Below are positions 1-8,977 of a stretch of 64,000 nucleotides of DNA, piece by piece. The stretch is taken from assembly GCA_014238965.1 (NCBI GenBank), contig JABAAC010000072.1, forward strand, positions 1 to 64,000. The letters are read 5' to 3'. The translations under genes and the position numbers were made by a program. Source of the DNA: Phycisphaerales bacterium. Lineage in GTDB: Bacteria; Planctomycetota; Phycisphaerae; Phycisphaerales; SM1A02. Every line of letters starts with the position of its first letter. Position 1 is the stretch's first letter. The notes beneath the pieces were generated by a model. The model saw only the letters and a list, made by a program, of their open reading frames with translations. It was not told the DNA's origin and did no database searches.

Positions 1-96
1 CGCGCCAGCGGCCTTTGCCTGGGTCAGTCGTGCCGTAAGTTCCTCGCCCATGGTCGGGTCGGGAAAGACAGCTCGCAGCAGTGCGATGGTGGGCAT
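1..96 (-). CDS. 5' end of a truncated gene (possible carbon-nitrogen hydrolase)
   Basis: An open minus-strand frame starts with ATG at 96 and runs off the left edge; 32 codons are visible. The peptide begins MPTIALLRAVFPDPTMGEEL and ends in an Ala/Gly-rich helix. A short beta strand, then a helix ending in A-A-G-A, is how many nitrilase-superfamily proteins begin, but this is a weak pattern. No clear Shine-Dalgarno precedes the ATG, so the start is tentative. The function cannot be settled from 32 residues. Confidence 0.4.
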   Translation of the reverse strand, partial: MPTIALLRAVFPDPTMGEELTARLTQAKAAGA

Positions 97-232
97 GCGT
101 GGACGATAGTCGATTCCTCAGAGACGGATGTGCCTCACGCTAGCGACTGCAATTCACGCGCCGCTCAGTAGCGATCGTTGCTGGCATTTTGAAACTGGCC
201 ACTATGGGAACGTTGCTTGTGGAGGAGAGAAA

Positions 233-306
233 CACCCCGGGCAGGGCTCGAACCTGCGACCTTGGCTTTAGGAAAGCCATGCTCTATCCAACTGAGCTAC
301 CGGGGC
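233..306 (-). tRNA. tRNA-Arg (anticodon CCU)
   Basis: Read on the minus strand, this folds as a cloverleaf of 74 nt. The acceptor arm is GCCCCGG/CCGGGGT, with a G-U first pair and a G discriminator. The D-arm is GCTC..GAGC. The anticodon stem TGGCT/AGCCA encloses the loop TTCCTAA with anticodon CCT (reads AGG, Arg). The T-arm is GCAGG/CCTGC with the loop TTCGAGC. The 3' CCA is not encoded. It lies just downstream of the small membrane-protein gene on the same strand. Confidence 0.93.
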
Positions 307-322
307 AAGGGATGAGCGACAA

Positions 323-535
323 TCAGCCCATCAGTTGCGCAGCGAAAAACAGCAAGAACAAGCACGCAGCGATGATGCCAAGGGTAAAGGTCAGCGATGC
401 CACAGCCGCTGTTGCGATTGTTGCGTTCACCATCCATAGCGCAATCGTCGTGATGAGCAGCACCCACGTGATGACACGCAAGATGAAGGTCTTTGTTGAG
501 CAAGGCGTGCAAGTGGTTTGGGTTGACTCTGTCAT
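323..535 (-). CDS. small two-helix membrane protein, unknown function
   Basis: This is a 70-residue protein. A short polar N-terminus (Thr/Cys/Lys-rich) is followed by two hydrophobic segments, about residues 18-36 and 40-68, with almost no loop between them, so it is probably a helical hairpin in the inner membrane. The ATG at 535 is preceded by GGAGG with about 8-nt spacing, a strong ribosome-binding site that supports a real gene despite the size. No family is recognised. It lies between tRNA-Arg and an HD-domain gene, all on the minus strand. Confidence 0.65.
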   Translation of the reverse strand: MTESTQTTCTPCSTKTFILRVITWVLLITTIALWMVNATIATAAVASLTFTLGIIAACLFLLFFAAQLMG

Positions 536-569
536 GACGGCCGTCCTCCGAGGGCAGTCTACAGGCCTG

Positions 570-1238
570 TTACGCCGAGCGGGCTAGGCCAGCAGCGGCC
601 GACGTGGCTAGGAAGACGCCCACAAGGTCGGGGTCGAATTGGGTTCCTGCGCACCGGGCAAGTTCTTGGCGGGCGGTGTGGGTGTCCAGTGCAGGGGCAT
701 ATGGACGCGGCATCGTCATTGCATCCCAGGCGTCAACGACGGCAATGATGCGAGCCACTAGGGGAATACAGGTACCAGCGAGGCTTGAATCCTCGCCATC
801 CCAACGATCATGGTGATGCGCAACGGCGTCTTGAACATAGGCAAGGGTCGGCTCACCTTGGAGCATGCGGGCACCGAGATCAGCGTGTCGATCCACAACG
901 GTTTTCTCAGCGATTGTCAGCTGGCGTGGGGCATCGAGCAACGTTGAATCAATCGCAGCTTTGCCAATGTCATGCAGCAGGCCGCCAAGTTGGGCCGCTT
1001 CGATCGTGGCGTCGTTGTAGCCCGCGGCCATCGCCAGTTCGGCGCTCAGCATGGATACTCGTCGAGCATGTTGCCCCGTTTCAGCATGGGCGGCATCAAG
1101 CACTGCTAAGTGGAGCAGGGATGCATTGCGTGCCTTGCTCGTCGATGGTTCGATGCGAGCAAGCACATCGGGCTTAGAGGCGTCTGGGCGAGAGAGGGTT
1201 TGGGGGGCAAAAAATGGTGCGATGACGGTCGTGGGCAT
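570..1238 (-). CDS. HD domain protein, degenerate HD-GYP type
   Basis: A 222-residue protein with one HD phosphohydrolase domain. H51 and H57 (in HAETGQHARR), then LLHDIGK at residues 87-93, H118 and the H-H-H-D-R-W-D-G block at 141-148 supply the metal-binding His/Asp ladder of the HD-GYP family. The GYP triplet that should follow is replaced by E-D-S, so cyclic di-GMP phosphodiesterase activity is doubtful. There is no signal peptide and no receiver domain in front. ATG at 1238 was chosen because AGGAG lies about 9 nt upstream; the longer frame to 1289 has none. Confidence 0.85.
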   Translation of the reverse strand: MPTTVIAPFFAPQTLSRPDASKPDVLARIEPSTSKARNASLLHLAVLDAAHAETGQHARRVSMLSAELAMAAGYNDATIEAAQLGGLLHDIGKAAIDSTLLDAPRQLTIAEKTVVDRHADLGARMLQGEPTLAYVQDAVAHHHDRWDGEDSSLAGTCIPLVARIIAVVDAWDAMTMPRPYAPALDTHTARQELARCAGTQFDPDLVGVFLATSAAAGLARSA

Positions 1239-1365
1239 CGGCGAGGCTCCTGAAATTGTTATTGGCGCTGGCGGGCCAATGGTGGGCATGGGAGGACAAG
1301 CCAGCCCATGGGCTGACCATTCAGTCCTTCAGGAGGGCATACAGGAATTCTGCAGTTTGGTCCGG

Positions 1366-1953
1366 TTATGCCGTTTGATCATCATCGACGGGCGATGGCT
1401 CGGAGGAGTTTGCCCCGGTCGCCTTGGCAATGGTGTGCCCAAGGGCGACGCGGTCCGCGCCGCGGACAATGAGGTCAATGCCAAGGAGCACCAACACCAA
1501 GAAGGCTGCTATGTCGGGCTTGGCGAGCATAAAGATGCCCACTCCGAGCGCCACGAGGCCGATGATCAAGCTGATCTGCCAGCCACGCTCGGGCTTCCGT
1601 GACAGGGCAACAGCGGTCGAGCCCAGCCCCCAGAAGATGACCACAATGCCCACGGTGATCGCAAATGCCTCCAGTGCCTGGCCTGGCCACACCAGCAAAA
1701 TGACACCCAGCACCAGTGGGGCCAGTGCGCCAATCCAAGCGATTGGGGAGATGGGGCGGTTTGATGGTGCTGTCCAGAGCTTTACGCCCACGCCAATACC
1801 GGCAAGGACAAGCAGCGCACCGCCAAGTTGCACGACCCATGGATCGTTTTCCAGTCCACTGCCTACAAGCACGATGCCTAGCAGCAGGAGCAAAATGCCA
1901 TCGAGGAGAATGATCCAGTGGGCCGGGCGCGAGGGGTTGGTGGAGTGTGACAT
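1366..1953 (-). CDS. HdeD/DUF308 family membrane protein
   Basis: A 195-residue integral membrane protein with six hydrophobic segments spaced as in the HdeD (DUF308) family, each a Gly/Leu/Val-rich helix, and an acidic C-terminus ending VDDDQTA. HdeD of E. coli is linked to acid resistance; most family members have no known job. ATG 1953 is preferred over the longer frame to 2088, because the extension overlaps the permease gene and is not membrane-protein-like. The 10-bp gap to the permease stop (1964) suggests co-transcription and possibly coupled translation. Confidence 0.75.
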   Translation of the reverse strand: MSHSTNPSRPAHWIILLDGILLLLLGIVLVGSGLENDPWVVQLGGALLVLAGIGVGVKLWTAPSNRPISPIAWIGALAPLVLGVILLVWPGQALEAFAITVGIVVIFWGLGSTAVALSRKPERGWQISLIIGLVALGVGIFMLAKPDIAAFLVLVLLGIDLIVRGADRVALGHTIAKATGANSSEPSPVDDDQTA

Positions 1954-1963
1954 GGGTGGGATG

Positions 1964-4042
1964 CTACTCCAAGTCCATCGCTGTTCGCAGGACGCTGATG
2001 CCCTCAGGCTCGCCCAGCAGGACAACGCGATCTCCCGCGTGTAACTGTGTTGAACCTCGCGGTACGACCGTTTTGCCGTCACGGCCAATCAGGGTCACGA
2101 TGACATCTTCTGGAAGGTTCAGATCACGAATATGCATATCAATCCAGATGGAGCTTGGTGCATCGGGGCGAAGCCGCACATCGAGGCTTCGTTCATGTCG
2201 AAGCAAGCTGGCTTTCAGTCCAGCGCCGCCAGATGCAGCACGCCAACGTTCGAGGAAGGTTGGCTGCTCAACGGCGATCGCCAAACTTGCAAGCAGCCGA
2301 AGATGCAAGCCCGGGTCGGCTTCGGGGGAGACAAGGAAGAAAATGGCGTCGACATGTTGGGTGCGAAGGGATTGATCGGAGTTCCCGACCTCAATATCCA
2401 TGCCGCCGTTGCATCGGACAATAACCAGTTCCGGTGTCGTCAAACTCTCGGAGCGTGTGTGGGGTAAGGCGGCACCACCGGCAACGGGCGTCGATCCGAT
2501 TCGTGTGCCTTCTAGGAACTCGCGTTGGAGTGTGTCGGCGTTGAGGCCACTTCGTTCACCGATGGCAGCAGCAGCGAGGGACGCCGCGGCCGTGAAACCA
2601 GAGTGCTTCGGAAGGTCAATGACGAATGCGTCGGCCACAACTTCCTCGAATGGGTCTGTTTTGCGGAGTCCTTTTTCCTTGATGATCTCGCGGAGTTCCA
2701 CATCCAGTCGATCGAACTGTTGGCGGCCCAACTGCGCAAAGATGTGGTGAATGGCGCCAATACGGTGTACACGCTTGGAGGCGTACCACTGAAACCACAG
2801 AATGCCCAGTGTGATCAGGCCTGCAGTGAATAGCACGGGCACCCAGCCGAGCATGATGATGCAAGCGAGGCATGCCACGATTCCAATGATCGGAAGTATG
2901 GGATACAGAGGCGCTTTGAAGCCTGGATCGTAGGAATCAATGCGGCTTTGTCGCATCACGATGAGCGCCATGCAGATGCCTGCGAACAACAGCAGCATTA
3001 GCGTGCCGGCATACTTGGCAATGATCAGCGGATCAAGGAACAGGATCTCCAGCACGATGAGGGCTACGGTCACGACAATCGCACGTGTGGGGGTGCGAAA
3101 CCGCCCAATCTTGCGAAAGTACGTGGGAAAGGTGTGATCTCGGCCCATTGCAAAGGGGTAGCGTGATGTGCTCAGGATGCCTGCATTGGCAACTGACATG
3201 AATGCGGCGATCGCTGCAATTGAAATGACAACCTGGCCGTTGCGTCCCGCGAAGAACATCGCTGCATCCGCAGCGGGTGTTTTAGTTGCCGCGAGTTGGT
3301 CAGCAGGCACAGTGCCGATCATCACGCCGAGGCCCAACACATACAGCAGCATCGCCATGCCCAGCGCTAAGAGCACGCCCATAGGAATATTGCGGTCGGG
3401 GTTCTTCACTTCTTCAGCGATACTTGCGACCTTGGTCAGGCCCACGTAAGAGATGAGCACGATGCCAATCATGCTGATCATCGTGGTTTCACCTTGCCCG
3501 AAGAAGTCATTGAAGCGTGCTGGCTTGATGTCCAGTGTTCCGTCGATCGTGAACCAGCTCAACAGAAGGAGCACCAAGATCACGAGCATGTTCTGCAAGG
3601 CGGAAGCCTTGCTTGCTCCGATGATGTTCAGCATGCCAAAGGCCAGCGCTACCAGCACCGCAATAAGCGTGGTGTCTTGACCCTCAAAAAACAGACCCAC
3701 ATAGAATCCAAGGCCAACGAGCGCAAATGATGTCTTGAGCGACAGGGCGATCCACGTGCCGATGCCTGCAATGCACCCGGCCATTGGGCCAAAGGCGCGA
3801 TCGAGGTAGAAGTAGATCCCGCCTGCCCTTGGCATGGCCGTTGCGAGTTCGCACTTGCATATGCTGGGCAGGAGGACCACTAGGCCAGCAAGCACATAGG
3901 ACAGGATGATTGCCGGCCCAGCGACGCTGAAGGCCATTCCTGGTAGCAGGAAGAACCCACCAGCGATGGTCGTGCCAAACGCCACGGCAAAGACACCAAA
4001 GAATCCAATGCTCTTCTTAAGTTTGTGCGCGTCGCCGACCAT
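1964..4042 (-). CDS. APC-superfamily permease with C-terminal EIIA-like and RCK_C/TrkA-C-like domains
   Basis: A 692-residue protein. Residues 10-425 form an amino acid-polyamine-organocation permease with about 12 membrane helices; the TTIAGGFFLLPG stretch near residue 24 is the typical broken first helix. Residues about 450-610 resemble a PTS EIIA type-2 (fructose/nitrogen) domain, with LPHTRS placing a candidate phosphorylatable His at 528. Residues about 622-692 resemble a TrkA-C/RCK_C ligand-binding domain (...GDRVVLLG...). The substrate is unknown; amino acid transport gated by a bound ligand or phosphorylation is the natural reading. ATG 4042 has GGAGG 4 nt upstream. It is divergent from paaN. 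Confidence 0.85.
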   Translation of the reverse strand: MVGDAHKLKKSIGFFGVFAVAFGTTIAGGFFLLPGMAFSVAGPAIILSYVLAGLVVLLPSICKCELATAMPRAGGIYFYLDRAFGPMAGCIAGIGTWIALSLKTSFALVGLGFYVGLFFEGQDTTLIAVLVALAFGMLNIIGASKASALQNMLVILVLLLLSWFTIDGTLDIKPARFNDFFGQGETTMISMIGIVLISYVGLTKVASIAEEVKNPDRNIPMGVLLALGMAMLLYVLGLGVMIGTVPADQLAATKTPAADAAMFFAGRNGQVVISIAAIAAFMSVANAGILSTSRYPFAMGRDHTFPTYFRKIGRFRTPTRAIVVTVALIVLEILFLDPLIIAKYAGTLMLLLFAGICMALIVMRQSRIDSYDPGFKAPLYPILPIIGIVACLACIIMLGWVPVLFTAGLITLGILWFQWYASKRVHRIGAIHHIFAQLGRQQFDRLDVELREIIKEKGLRKTDPFEEVVADAFVIDLPKHSGFTAAASLAAAAIGERSGLNADTLQREFLEGTRIGSTPVAGGAALPHTRSESLTTPELVIVRCNGGMDIEVGNSDQSLRTQHVDAIFFLVSPEADPGLHLRLLASLAIAVEQPTFLERWRAASGGAGLKASLLRHERSLDVRLRPDAPSSIWIDMHIRDLNLPEDVIVTLIGRDGKTVVPRGSTQLHAGDRVVLLGEPEGISVLRTAMDLE

Positions 4043-4148
4043 CGATCCTCCGCAGATGCGTTCTTCGGCCGCAATGGCCCCGGGTGAGGCTGGCGGCGTT
4101 CATCATAGGTTCAGTAGCCCTGCAGTGCCGGAGGATCAGTCGCGTACA

Positions 4149-5897
4149 ATGCCCCCTTACGCGGCCGTCCTGATGACAGGGCGGCCAGATGGAGCATGCC
4201 TCGTGGCCGCGAATTACTTCGATACACATCGTGAAACACTTGACGGCGCACTGGCTGCCATTGACAGCCGTGGTTTCTGGTCCGCCTATCCCGAGGTGCC
4301 AAGCAAGCGAATATACGGCGAAGATGCGCGCGGTGAGGGCATGGCCGCATGGAAGGGTCGTCTGGGCAAGACTTTCGGGATCGATCAGCCTGGCGTTGTT
4401 GGCACGGTGAACGCGGAGTCTTCACCGTATGGCATCGAAACGAACATCGACTACCCCAGCGTTGATCTAAACCAATTGCTGCCTGCCGCGTGCGTGGCAA
4501 TGGACAGCTGGAAGCGTGCCAGCATTGATGAGCGAACTGGGGTGTGCCTAGAGATTCTGGACCGATTGAACAAGCGGTCGTTCGAGATGGCCTTTGCCGT
4601 GATGCACACGACGGGGCAGGGCTTCATGATGGCATTCCAGGCAGGTGGTCCCCACGCGCAAGATCGTGGGTTGGAAGCTATTGCATACGCGTGGCGGGCG
4701 ATGAAGGCATGCCCAGAGTCTGCAACGTGGTCCAAACGCGTGAGCAAGACCGAAACCGTCACTCTCCAGAAGACGTGGCGCATCGTGCCTCGTGGCGTCG
4801 CTGTGACCGTGGGTTGTTCCACATTCCCGACGTGGAATGGCTATCCCGGGATCTTTGCCTCGCTTGTGACAGGCAACGCGGTGATCGTCAAGCCGCACCC
4901 CGGTGCGGTGTTGCCCCTAGCAATGACCGTAGAAATCGCGCGTGAGGTGCTTGCAGAAGCAGGCTTCGACGCGAATCTCATGACATTGGCATGTGACTCG
5001 TTTGATGAGCCCGTGGCCCAAGAGTTGGTTGTACGAGACGATGTTGCCATTGTTGACTTTACTGGGGGGAATGCATTTGGCGATTGGATCGAGGCCAACG
5101 CAACGCAGGCTCGTGTGTACAGCGAGAAGGCGGGCGTGAATACGGTTGTGCTCGATGGGTGCGATGACGTCCGGGCGATGACCGGCAACCTTGCATTTTC
5201 GCTGTGTTTGTACTCCGGGCAGATGTGTACATCGCCGCAAAACATCTTCATTCCCGAATCGGGCATCGACACACCCGAGGGTGTGCTGTCCTTTGATGAC
5301 ACCTGCGCCGCATTGGTGCAGGCCCTGGACTGGTTCCTGAGTGATCCAGCACGGGCCAATGAAGTGCTCGGCGCCATTCAATCGCCAGCCACGCTGGATC
5401 GACAGGCTGCGGCGAAAGGGGCCGGTGGCATAGTGCTTCGAGATGGTGTGGCGGTGCCGCACGAGCGATTTGATGCTGCACGCTTGAGTTCTCCGTTGAT
5501 TATTCAGGTGGATGAAGGTGATACGACGTTGTTTGAGCAAGAGCACTTTGGTCCGGTGGTGTACATCGTGAAGACGGCGTCAACATCGCGATCGATTGAG
5601 ATCGCTGCTGATGGAGCCAAACGGCTTGGTGGGCTTACCGCCGCGTTGTGGACGCGCAGTGACGACGTGATCGATGCAGCCGTTGATGCGTTTACCGATG
5701 CGGGAGTGGCGTTGTCGGTCAACCTGACCGGTCAAATTTGGGTGAACCAATCAGCTGCATTCAGCGACTTTCACGTATCGGGCGCCAACCCATCTGGAAA
5801 TGCAACGCTCTGTGATGCGGCGTTTGTGTCCGATCGCTTTCGCACGGTAGCCACGCGTATTCCCGTTCCCGCGCCGGTCGAAGAGGCTGCGTGCTGA
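4149..5897 (+). CDS. paaN: PaaN-type aldehyde dehydrogenase of phenylacetate degradation
   Basis: A 582-residue member of the PaaN aldehyde dehydrogenase family, inferred to oxidise the semialdehyde formed after hydrolytic ring opening of oxepin-CoA. The N-terminal FWSAYPE and SSPYGI segments are typical of PaaN. The ALDH core follows: TFPTWNGYPG, VKPHPG cofactor region, YSEKAGVNTVV with the Glu, and LYSGQMCTSPQN with the catalytic Cys. It has no MaoC hydratase domain, unlike PaaZ. The ATG at 4149 has GGAGGA about 14 nt upstream; the open frame extends back to 3906 but that part is antisense to the permease. The stop overlaps the paaY start (TGATG). Confidence 0.9.
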   Translation: MPPYAAVLMTGRPDGACLVAANYFDTHRETLDGALAAIDSRGFWSAYPEVPSKRIYGEDARGEGMAAWKGRLGKTFGIDQPGVVGTVNAESSPYGIETNIDYPSVDLNQLLPAACVAMDSWKRASIDERTGVCLEILDRLNKRSFEMAFAVMHTTGQGFMMAFQAGGPHAQDRGLEAIAYAWRAMKACPESATWSKRVSKTETVTLQKTWRIVPRGVAVTVGCSTFPTWNGYPGIFASLVTGNAVIVKPHPGAVLPLAMTVEIAREVLAEAGFDANLMTLACDSFDEPVAQELVVRDDVAIVDFTGGNAFGDWIEANATQARVYSEKAGVNTVVLDGCDDVRAMTGNLAFSLCLYSGQMCTSPQNIFIPESGIDTPEGVLSFDDTCAALVQALDWFLSDPARANEVLGAIQSPATLDRQAAAKGAGGIVLRDGVAVPHERFDAARLSSPLIIQVDEGDTTLFEQEHFGPVVYIVKTASTSRSIEIAADGAKRLGGLTAALWTRSDDVIDAAVDAFTDAGVALSVNLTGQIWVNQSAAFSDFHVSGANPSGNATLCDAAFVSDRFRTVATRIPVPAPVEEAAC

Positions 5898-6505
5898 TGC
5901 CGTGTTATGCCTACGAAGGGGTGACGCCAGTTGTCGACCCAGCGGCCTTTGTGCATCCAACTGCGGTGCTCATTGGCGACGTCATTGTCGGTGCCCGTTG
6001 TCTTGTAGGGCCCAATGCGGTGTTGCGAGGTGATATCGGTCGACTGGAACTGAAGGCCGGCAGCAATGTGCAGGACGGGTGCATTGTGCATTGCTTCCCT
6101 GGCAAGGATGTTGTTGTGCACGAAGACGGTCACGTCGGACACGGGGCAGTACTGCATGGCTGCACGATTGGTCGCAACGCGCTCATCGGCATGAATGCCG
6201 TGCTTATGGATGAGGCGCATGTTGGGGAGAACAGCATTGTCGGAGCGTTGTCGTTTGTGAAGGAACGCACTGTGATTCCTCCCAACACGATGTGGGCAGG
6301 GGCGCCAGCGAAGCAGTTGCGGGAACTTTCGGAAAAAGAAGTGGGGTGGAAGTCGCGTGGCACGGCGGTGTACCACCATTTGGCTCAACAGCACCTTGCC
6401 ACGGAGCAGCAGGTTGAACCAATGCCTCAGGCCGATGAGGCTCGACTTGCCCAGCGCGTCCCTGATGTGCTGTACGAGACAAAGCAGGCTAACAGCGAAG
6501 GCTGA
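5897..6505 (+). CDS. paaY: PaaY-type hexapeptide-repeat thioesterase
   Basis: A 202-residue left-handed beta-helix (gamma carbonic anhydrase fold) protein. It begins MPCYAYEGVTPVV and contains FVHPTAVLIGDV, NVQDGCIVH and DGHVGHGAVLHGC, the blocks that carry the His metal ligands in PaaY. PaaY removes dead-end CoA thioesters (2-hydroxycyclohepta-1,4,6-triene-1-formyl-CoA) formed when the phenylacetate pathway spills. The chosen ATG at 5897 shares one base with the paaN stop; a GTG at 5891 is possible but adds only two residues. It forms a two-gene operon with paaN. No terminator is evident in the 24 bp before the convergent E3 gene. Confidence 0.92.
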   Translation: MPCYAYEGVTPVVDPAAFVHPTAVLIGDVIVGARCLVGPNAVLRGDIGRLELKAGSNVQDGCIVHCFPGKDVVVHEDGHVGHGAVLHGCTIGRNALIGMNAVLMDEAHVGENSIVGALSFVKERTVIPPNTMWAGAPAKQLRELSEKEVGWKSRGTAVYHHLAQQHLATEQQVEPMPQADEARLAQRVPDVLYETKQANSEG

Positions 6506-6529
6506 ATCCCATCCTCTTGCATAGGCCTG

Positions 6530-7768
6530 CTATTGAGCGGTCATCGCTTGCCGCGCAGCTTCACCAAGCAGTTCTGCACGCGTTGGGTGCGACGGCACGC
6601 ACGCAGCAAGATCTTCCAGTGTGGCGGCCAATTCAATAGCAAGCATGAACGCTTCAGCCAGTTCGGTTGCGCCTTCGCCAACAGCACCTGCGCCCTTTAC
6701 AACGCCACTATCGGGATCCCAAGCAAGCATCGTTCGTCCTGAACCTGCAACTCCACGTAGCACCGCTTGTCCACTGAAACCCCACGGTACCGCAATGGTC
6801 TGTAGGCCTTCAAGATTATCCGGTCCACACCATGCGAGCCCCGGTGGACACCAAGTGGTGCGAGGTTCAGCCACGGGGTCCCATGCATCGTGTCGCTTAA
6901 GGACAGTTGATGCCGCAATAGCGCCCATTCGCAGTGCTCCACCAGCCCACATGCTTCGTCCCGTGCAGCGCCCTGCTGCGAGGATTCGAGTGTCAGCTGT
7001 TTGCATGGTGTCCGACACCTCGATCCAGCCCGCATCGTTCAGCACTGCCTCGGTTACGTGCACATCAAGGTGCGACACATCACCGTTGTGCTCACGTGCA
7101 TCGACAATCAGTCCCTTGCGGTCACATGGGCCCATGCCCGCAAGTGTTTTTTGGAGCCCGCGTTCGATTGGTTTGACGAGTTCACGCGGCACACCAGGAA
7201 GCACATCGCCACCAGGGTCAAGATGAACCTGGCATCCAGCAGCAGCAGCTATTGCTGCGCACTCTAGGGCATCGCTCGTTGTACCAAGCACGGTCACATC
7301 GCCCGACAAACACGATGGATCTTCGATGACCGACGATGGAGAAACGCACCCATCTTCCGGTGCGCTCCAGCCCCCGGCACACACGATTGCGCGCTTGAAG
7401 CGAAGTCGGCCGACAGTTTCTCCGGCAACTTGAATGGTGCGCCGGTCGGCGAAGCGGGCGGTGCCTTTCATGACACGAACACCCAGGGACTTAGCCTGTG
7501 CTGCAAGGCCAGCGGAAAGTGTCGTGACAGCCTGCTTCGATGCCGTGTGGGCAGCGTCTAATGCCACTTTGCGATCGCACAGTCCATGCAGGAGTGTTTT
7601 AGATCCGATGCATCCCGCGAAGAGGCATGTGCCTCCCAATGCCCCGCGCCCATCGACAACGACAGGAGCGCGACCGCCTTGCGCAAGAGCGAAGGCCGCA
7701 GCGTATCCCGCCGGGCCTCCGCCAAGTATCACAATATCAACGTCCTCAGTGAACTCACCGACGACCAT
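6530..7768 (-). CDS. divergent dihydrolipoamide dehydrogenase-like (E3) flavoprotein
   Basis: A 412-residue protein of the pyridine nucleotide-disulfide oxidoreductase class I fold, shorter than a typical E3 (about 465-475). The FAD motif GGGPAG near residue 16 and the redox-disulfide block GGTCLFAGCIGSKTLL are intact, as is the C-terminal HPTRAE, which supplies the His/Glu pair. The second Rossmann glycine motif is lost (VLGTTSDALE instead of GxGxxG), and the conserved Gly-Asp that binds FAD ribityl reads Gly-Arg (LAAGRCTG). By position it should be the E3 of the neighbouring dehydrogenase complex, but NAD use is questionable. GAGGTG sits just before ATG 7768. Confidence 0.8.
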   Translation of the reverse strand: MVVGEFTEDVDIVILGGGPAGYAAAFALAQGGRAPVVVDGRGALGGTCLFAGCIGSKTLLHGLCDRKVALDAAHTASKQAVTTLSAGLAAQAKSLGVRVMKGTARFADRRTIQVAGETVGRLRFKRAIVCAGGWSAPEDGCVSPSSVIEDPSCLSGDVTVLGTTSDALECAAIAAAAGCQVHLDPGGDVLPGVPRELVKPIERGLQKTLAGMGPCDRKGLIVDAREHNGDVSHLDVHVTEAVLNDAGWIEVSDTMQTADTRILAAGRCTGRSMWAGGALRMGAIAASTVLKRHDAWDPVAEPRTTWCPPGLAWCGPDNLEGLQTIAVPWGFSGQAVLRGVAGSGRTMLAWDPDSGVVKGAGAVGEGATELAEAFMLAIELAATLEDLAACVPSHPTRAELLGEAARQAMTAQ

Positions 7769-7786
7769 CAGTGCACCTCATTGCGA

Positions 7787-8872
7787 TCAGGCAGCGCCTG
7801 CGTCGCGGACATATTCCTTCAACGTGCCTTCAATTTGCGTCTTCATGTTGTCTGGAGCGAGTTCAACGGCACGGCGTTGCAATGCAATGGCCTTGCGTGT
7901 GTCGCCCTTTTCCCACCAGCAACGCGCAAGTGTGTCAATGACCTGGGCGTCTTCATTCTTTGTCAACGTATTGGCCCGTTCAGCCCACGTGATGGCCTGT
8001 TCGACATCACGATGTCGGGCTTCTTTATCGTCGACAGTCCACCAGCTGATGCTATTGAGGAACATTGCATTGTCCCAATTGGCCTTGGCGATGACTTCCC
8101 CGTAACTGGACACGGCTGAGGCACTGTCAGAAAATTGCAGCATGAGTCGGTACCGCTGTTGTTGCAACTGAGACTGATTTGGATGTTCCTTGACGGCGGT
8201 ATCCAGAATGGCGAGGGCTTTGGCGCCGTCGTTGTCGCGTTGGGCTTGCTGGACTGCGGTCATAATGCGACGTCGATCCGTCATCCATTTTCGATCCTTC
8301 GCTTCTTGCTTGGCAAAAGCAACTCGATCGTATGTGCCCGCGACAACTTCACTCAGCGCTTTATCTATTGAGCCAGGATGGCCGATCCATTCGATCTTGC
8401 CCGTCTTGCCCACGATGAAGGCAGATGGAATGCCGTTGCGGCCCGCAGGGCGCATCCAACGGTCAGCCATCCAGCGATCGTCATCAACCGCGACGGTGTA
8501 ATCCATCTTCTTGCCTTGTTTGGTGACGAACGATGTCACAGTGGACTGTCGCTGGTCCTGCGTCTCTTCCCTTTGCCAGATTGCGGTACCAACAACTCTG
8601 ACACCCTTGTCCTTGTACTCCTCTTGGAGTTTGGTCAGGTGTGGAATGCCTGCAATGCACGGACCGCACCAGGTGGCCCAGAATTCCATGACGTACACCT
8701 TGCCATCTTCAAAGCCCGTCACGGGCTGGCCCTTGACCCATGTGGCAACCTTGATTGCAGGGGCCTTGTCGCCAGCTTGAAGTGTGTCTTTCTTCTTGTC
8801 GTTGTCTTGTGCTGCAAGTGTGCCGGTACAGGCAATTGCAGCGGCAGCAGCGATGGAAACGATGTGTCGCAT
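7787..8872 (-). CDS. exported TlpA/ResA-type thioredoxin with TPR-like C-terminus
   Basis: A 361-residue protein. Residues 1-21 form a signal peptide (MRHIVSIAAAAAIACTGTLA). Residues about 30-180 are a TlpA-like thioredoxin domain with EFWATWCGPC at about 70 and a cis-Pro segment, NGIPSAFIVG. Residues about 200-355 are helical repeats of TPR type, including NSISWWTVDD and the last repeat ALQRRAVELAPDN. The predicted role is a periplasmic thiol reductant or chaperone. SD GGAGGAGGAA precedes ATG 8872. It lies 18 bp upstream of the E3-like gene and 105 bp downstream of E2, so it may be co-transcribed with the complex although its protein is exported. Confidence 0.88.
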   Translation of the reverse strand: MRHIVSIAAAAAIACTGTLAAQDNDKKKDTLQAGDKAPAIKVATWVKGQPVTGFEDGKVYVMEFWATWCGPCIAGIPHLTKLQEEYKDKGVRVVGTAIWQREETQDQRQSTVTSFVTKQGKKMDYTVAVDDDRWMADRWMRPAGRNGIPSAFIVGKTGKIEWIGHPGSIDKALSEVVAGTYDRVAFAKQEAKDRKWMTDRRRIMTAVQQAQRDNDGAKALAILDTAVKEHPNQSQLQQQRYRLMLQFSDSASAVSSYGEVIAKANWDNAMFLNSISWWTVDDKEARHRDVEQAITWAERANTLTKNEDAQVIDTLARCWWEKGDTRKAIALQRRAVELAPDNMKTQIEGTLKEYVRDAGAA

Positions 8873-8977
8873 TGGGGTATTCCTCCTCCGGCTCGCGATA
8901 GGCGGTCGGTTTCAAGACGATAGCAGTTCGAGCGTTCCGGCAGTGCCTTCGTTCAAGGAAGACCCCACAGAGGGGAG

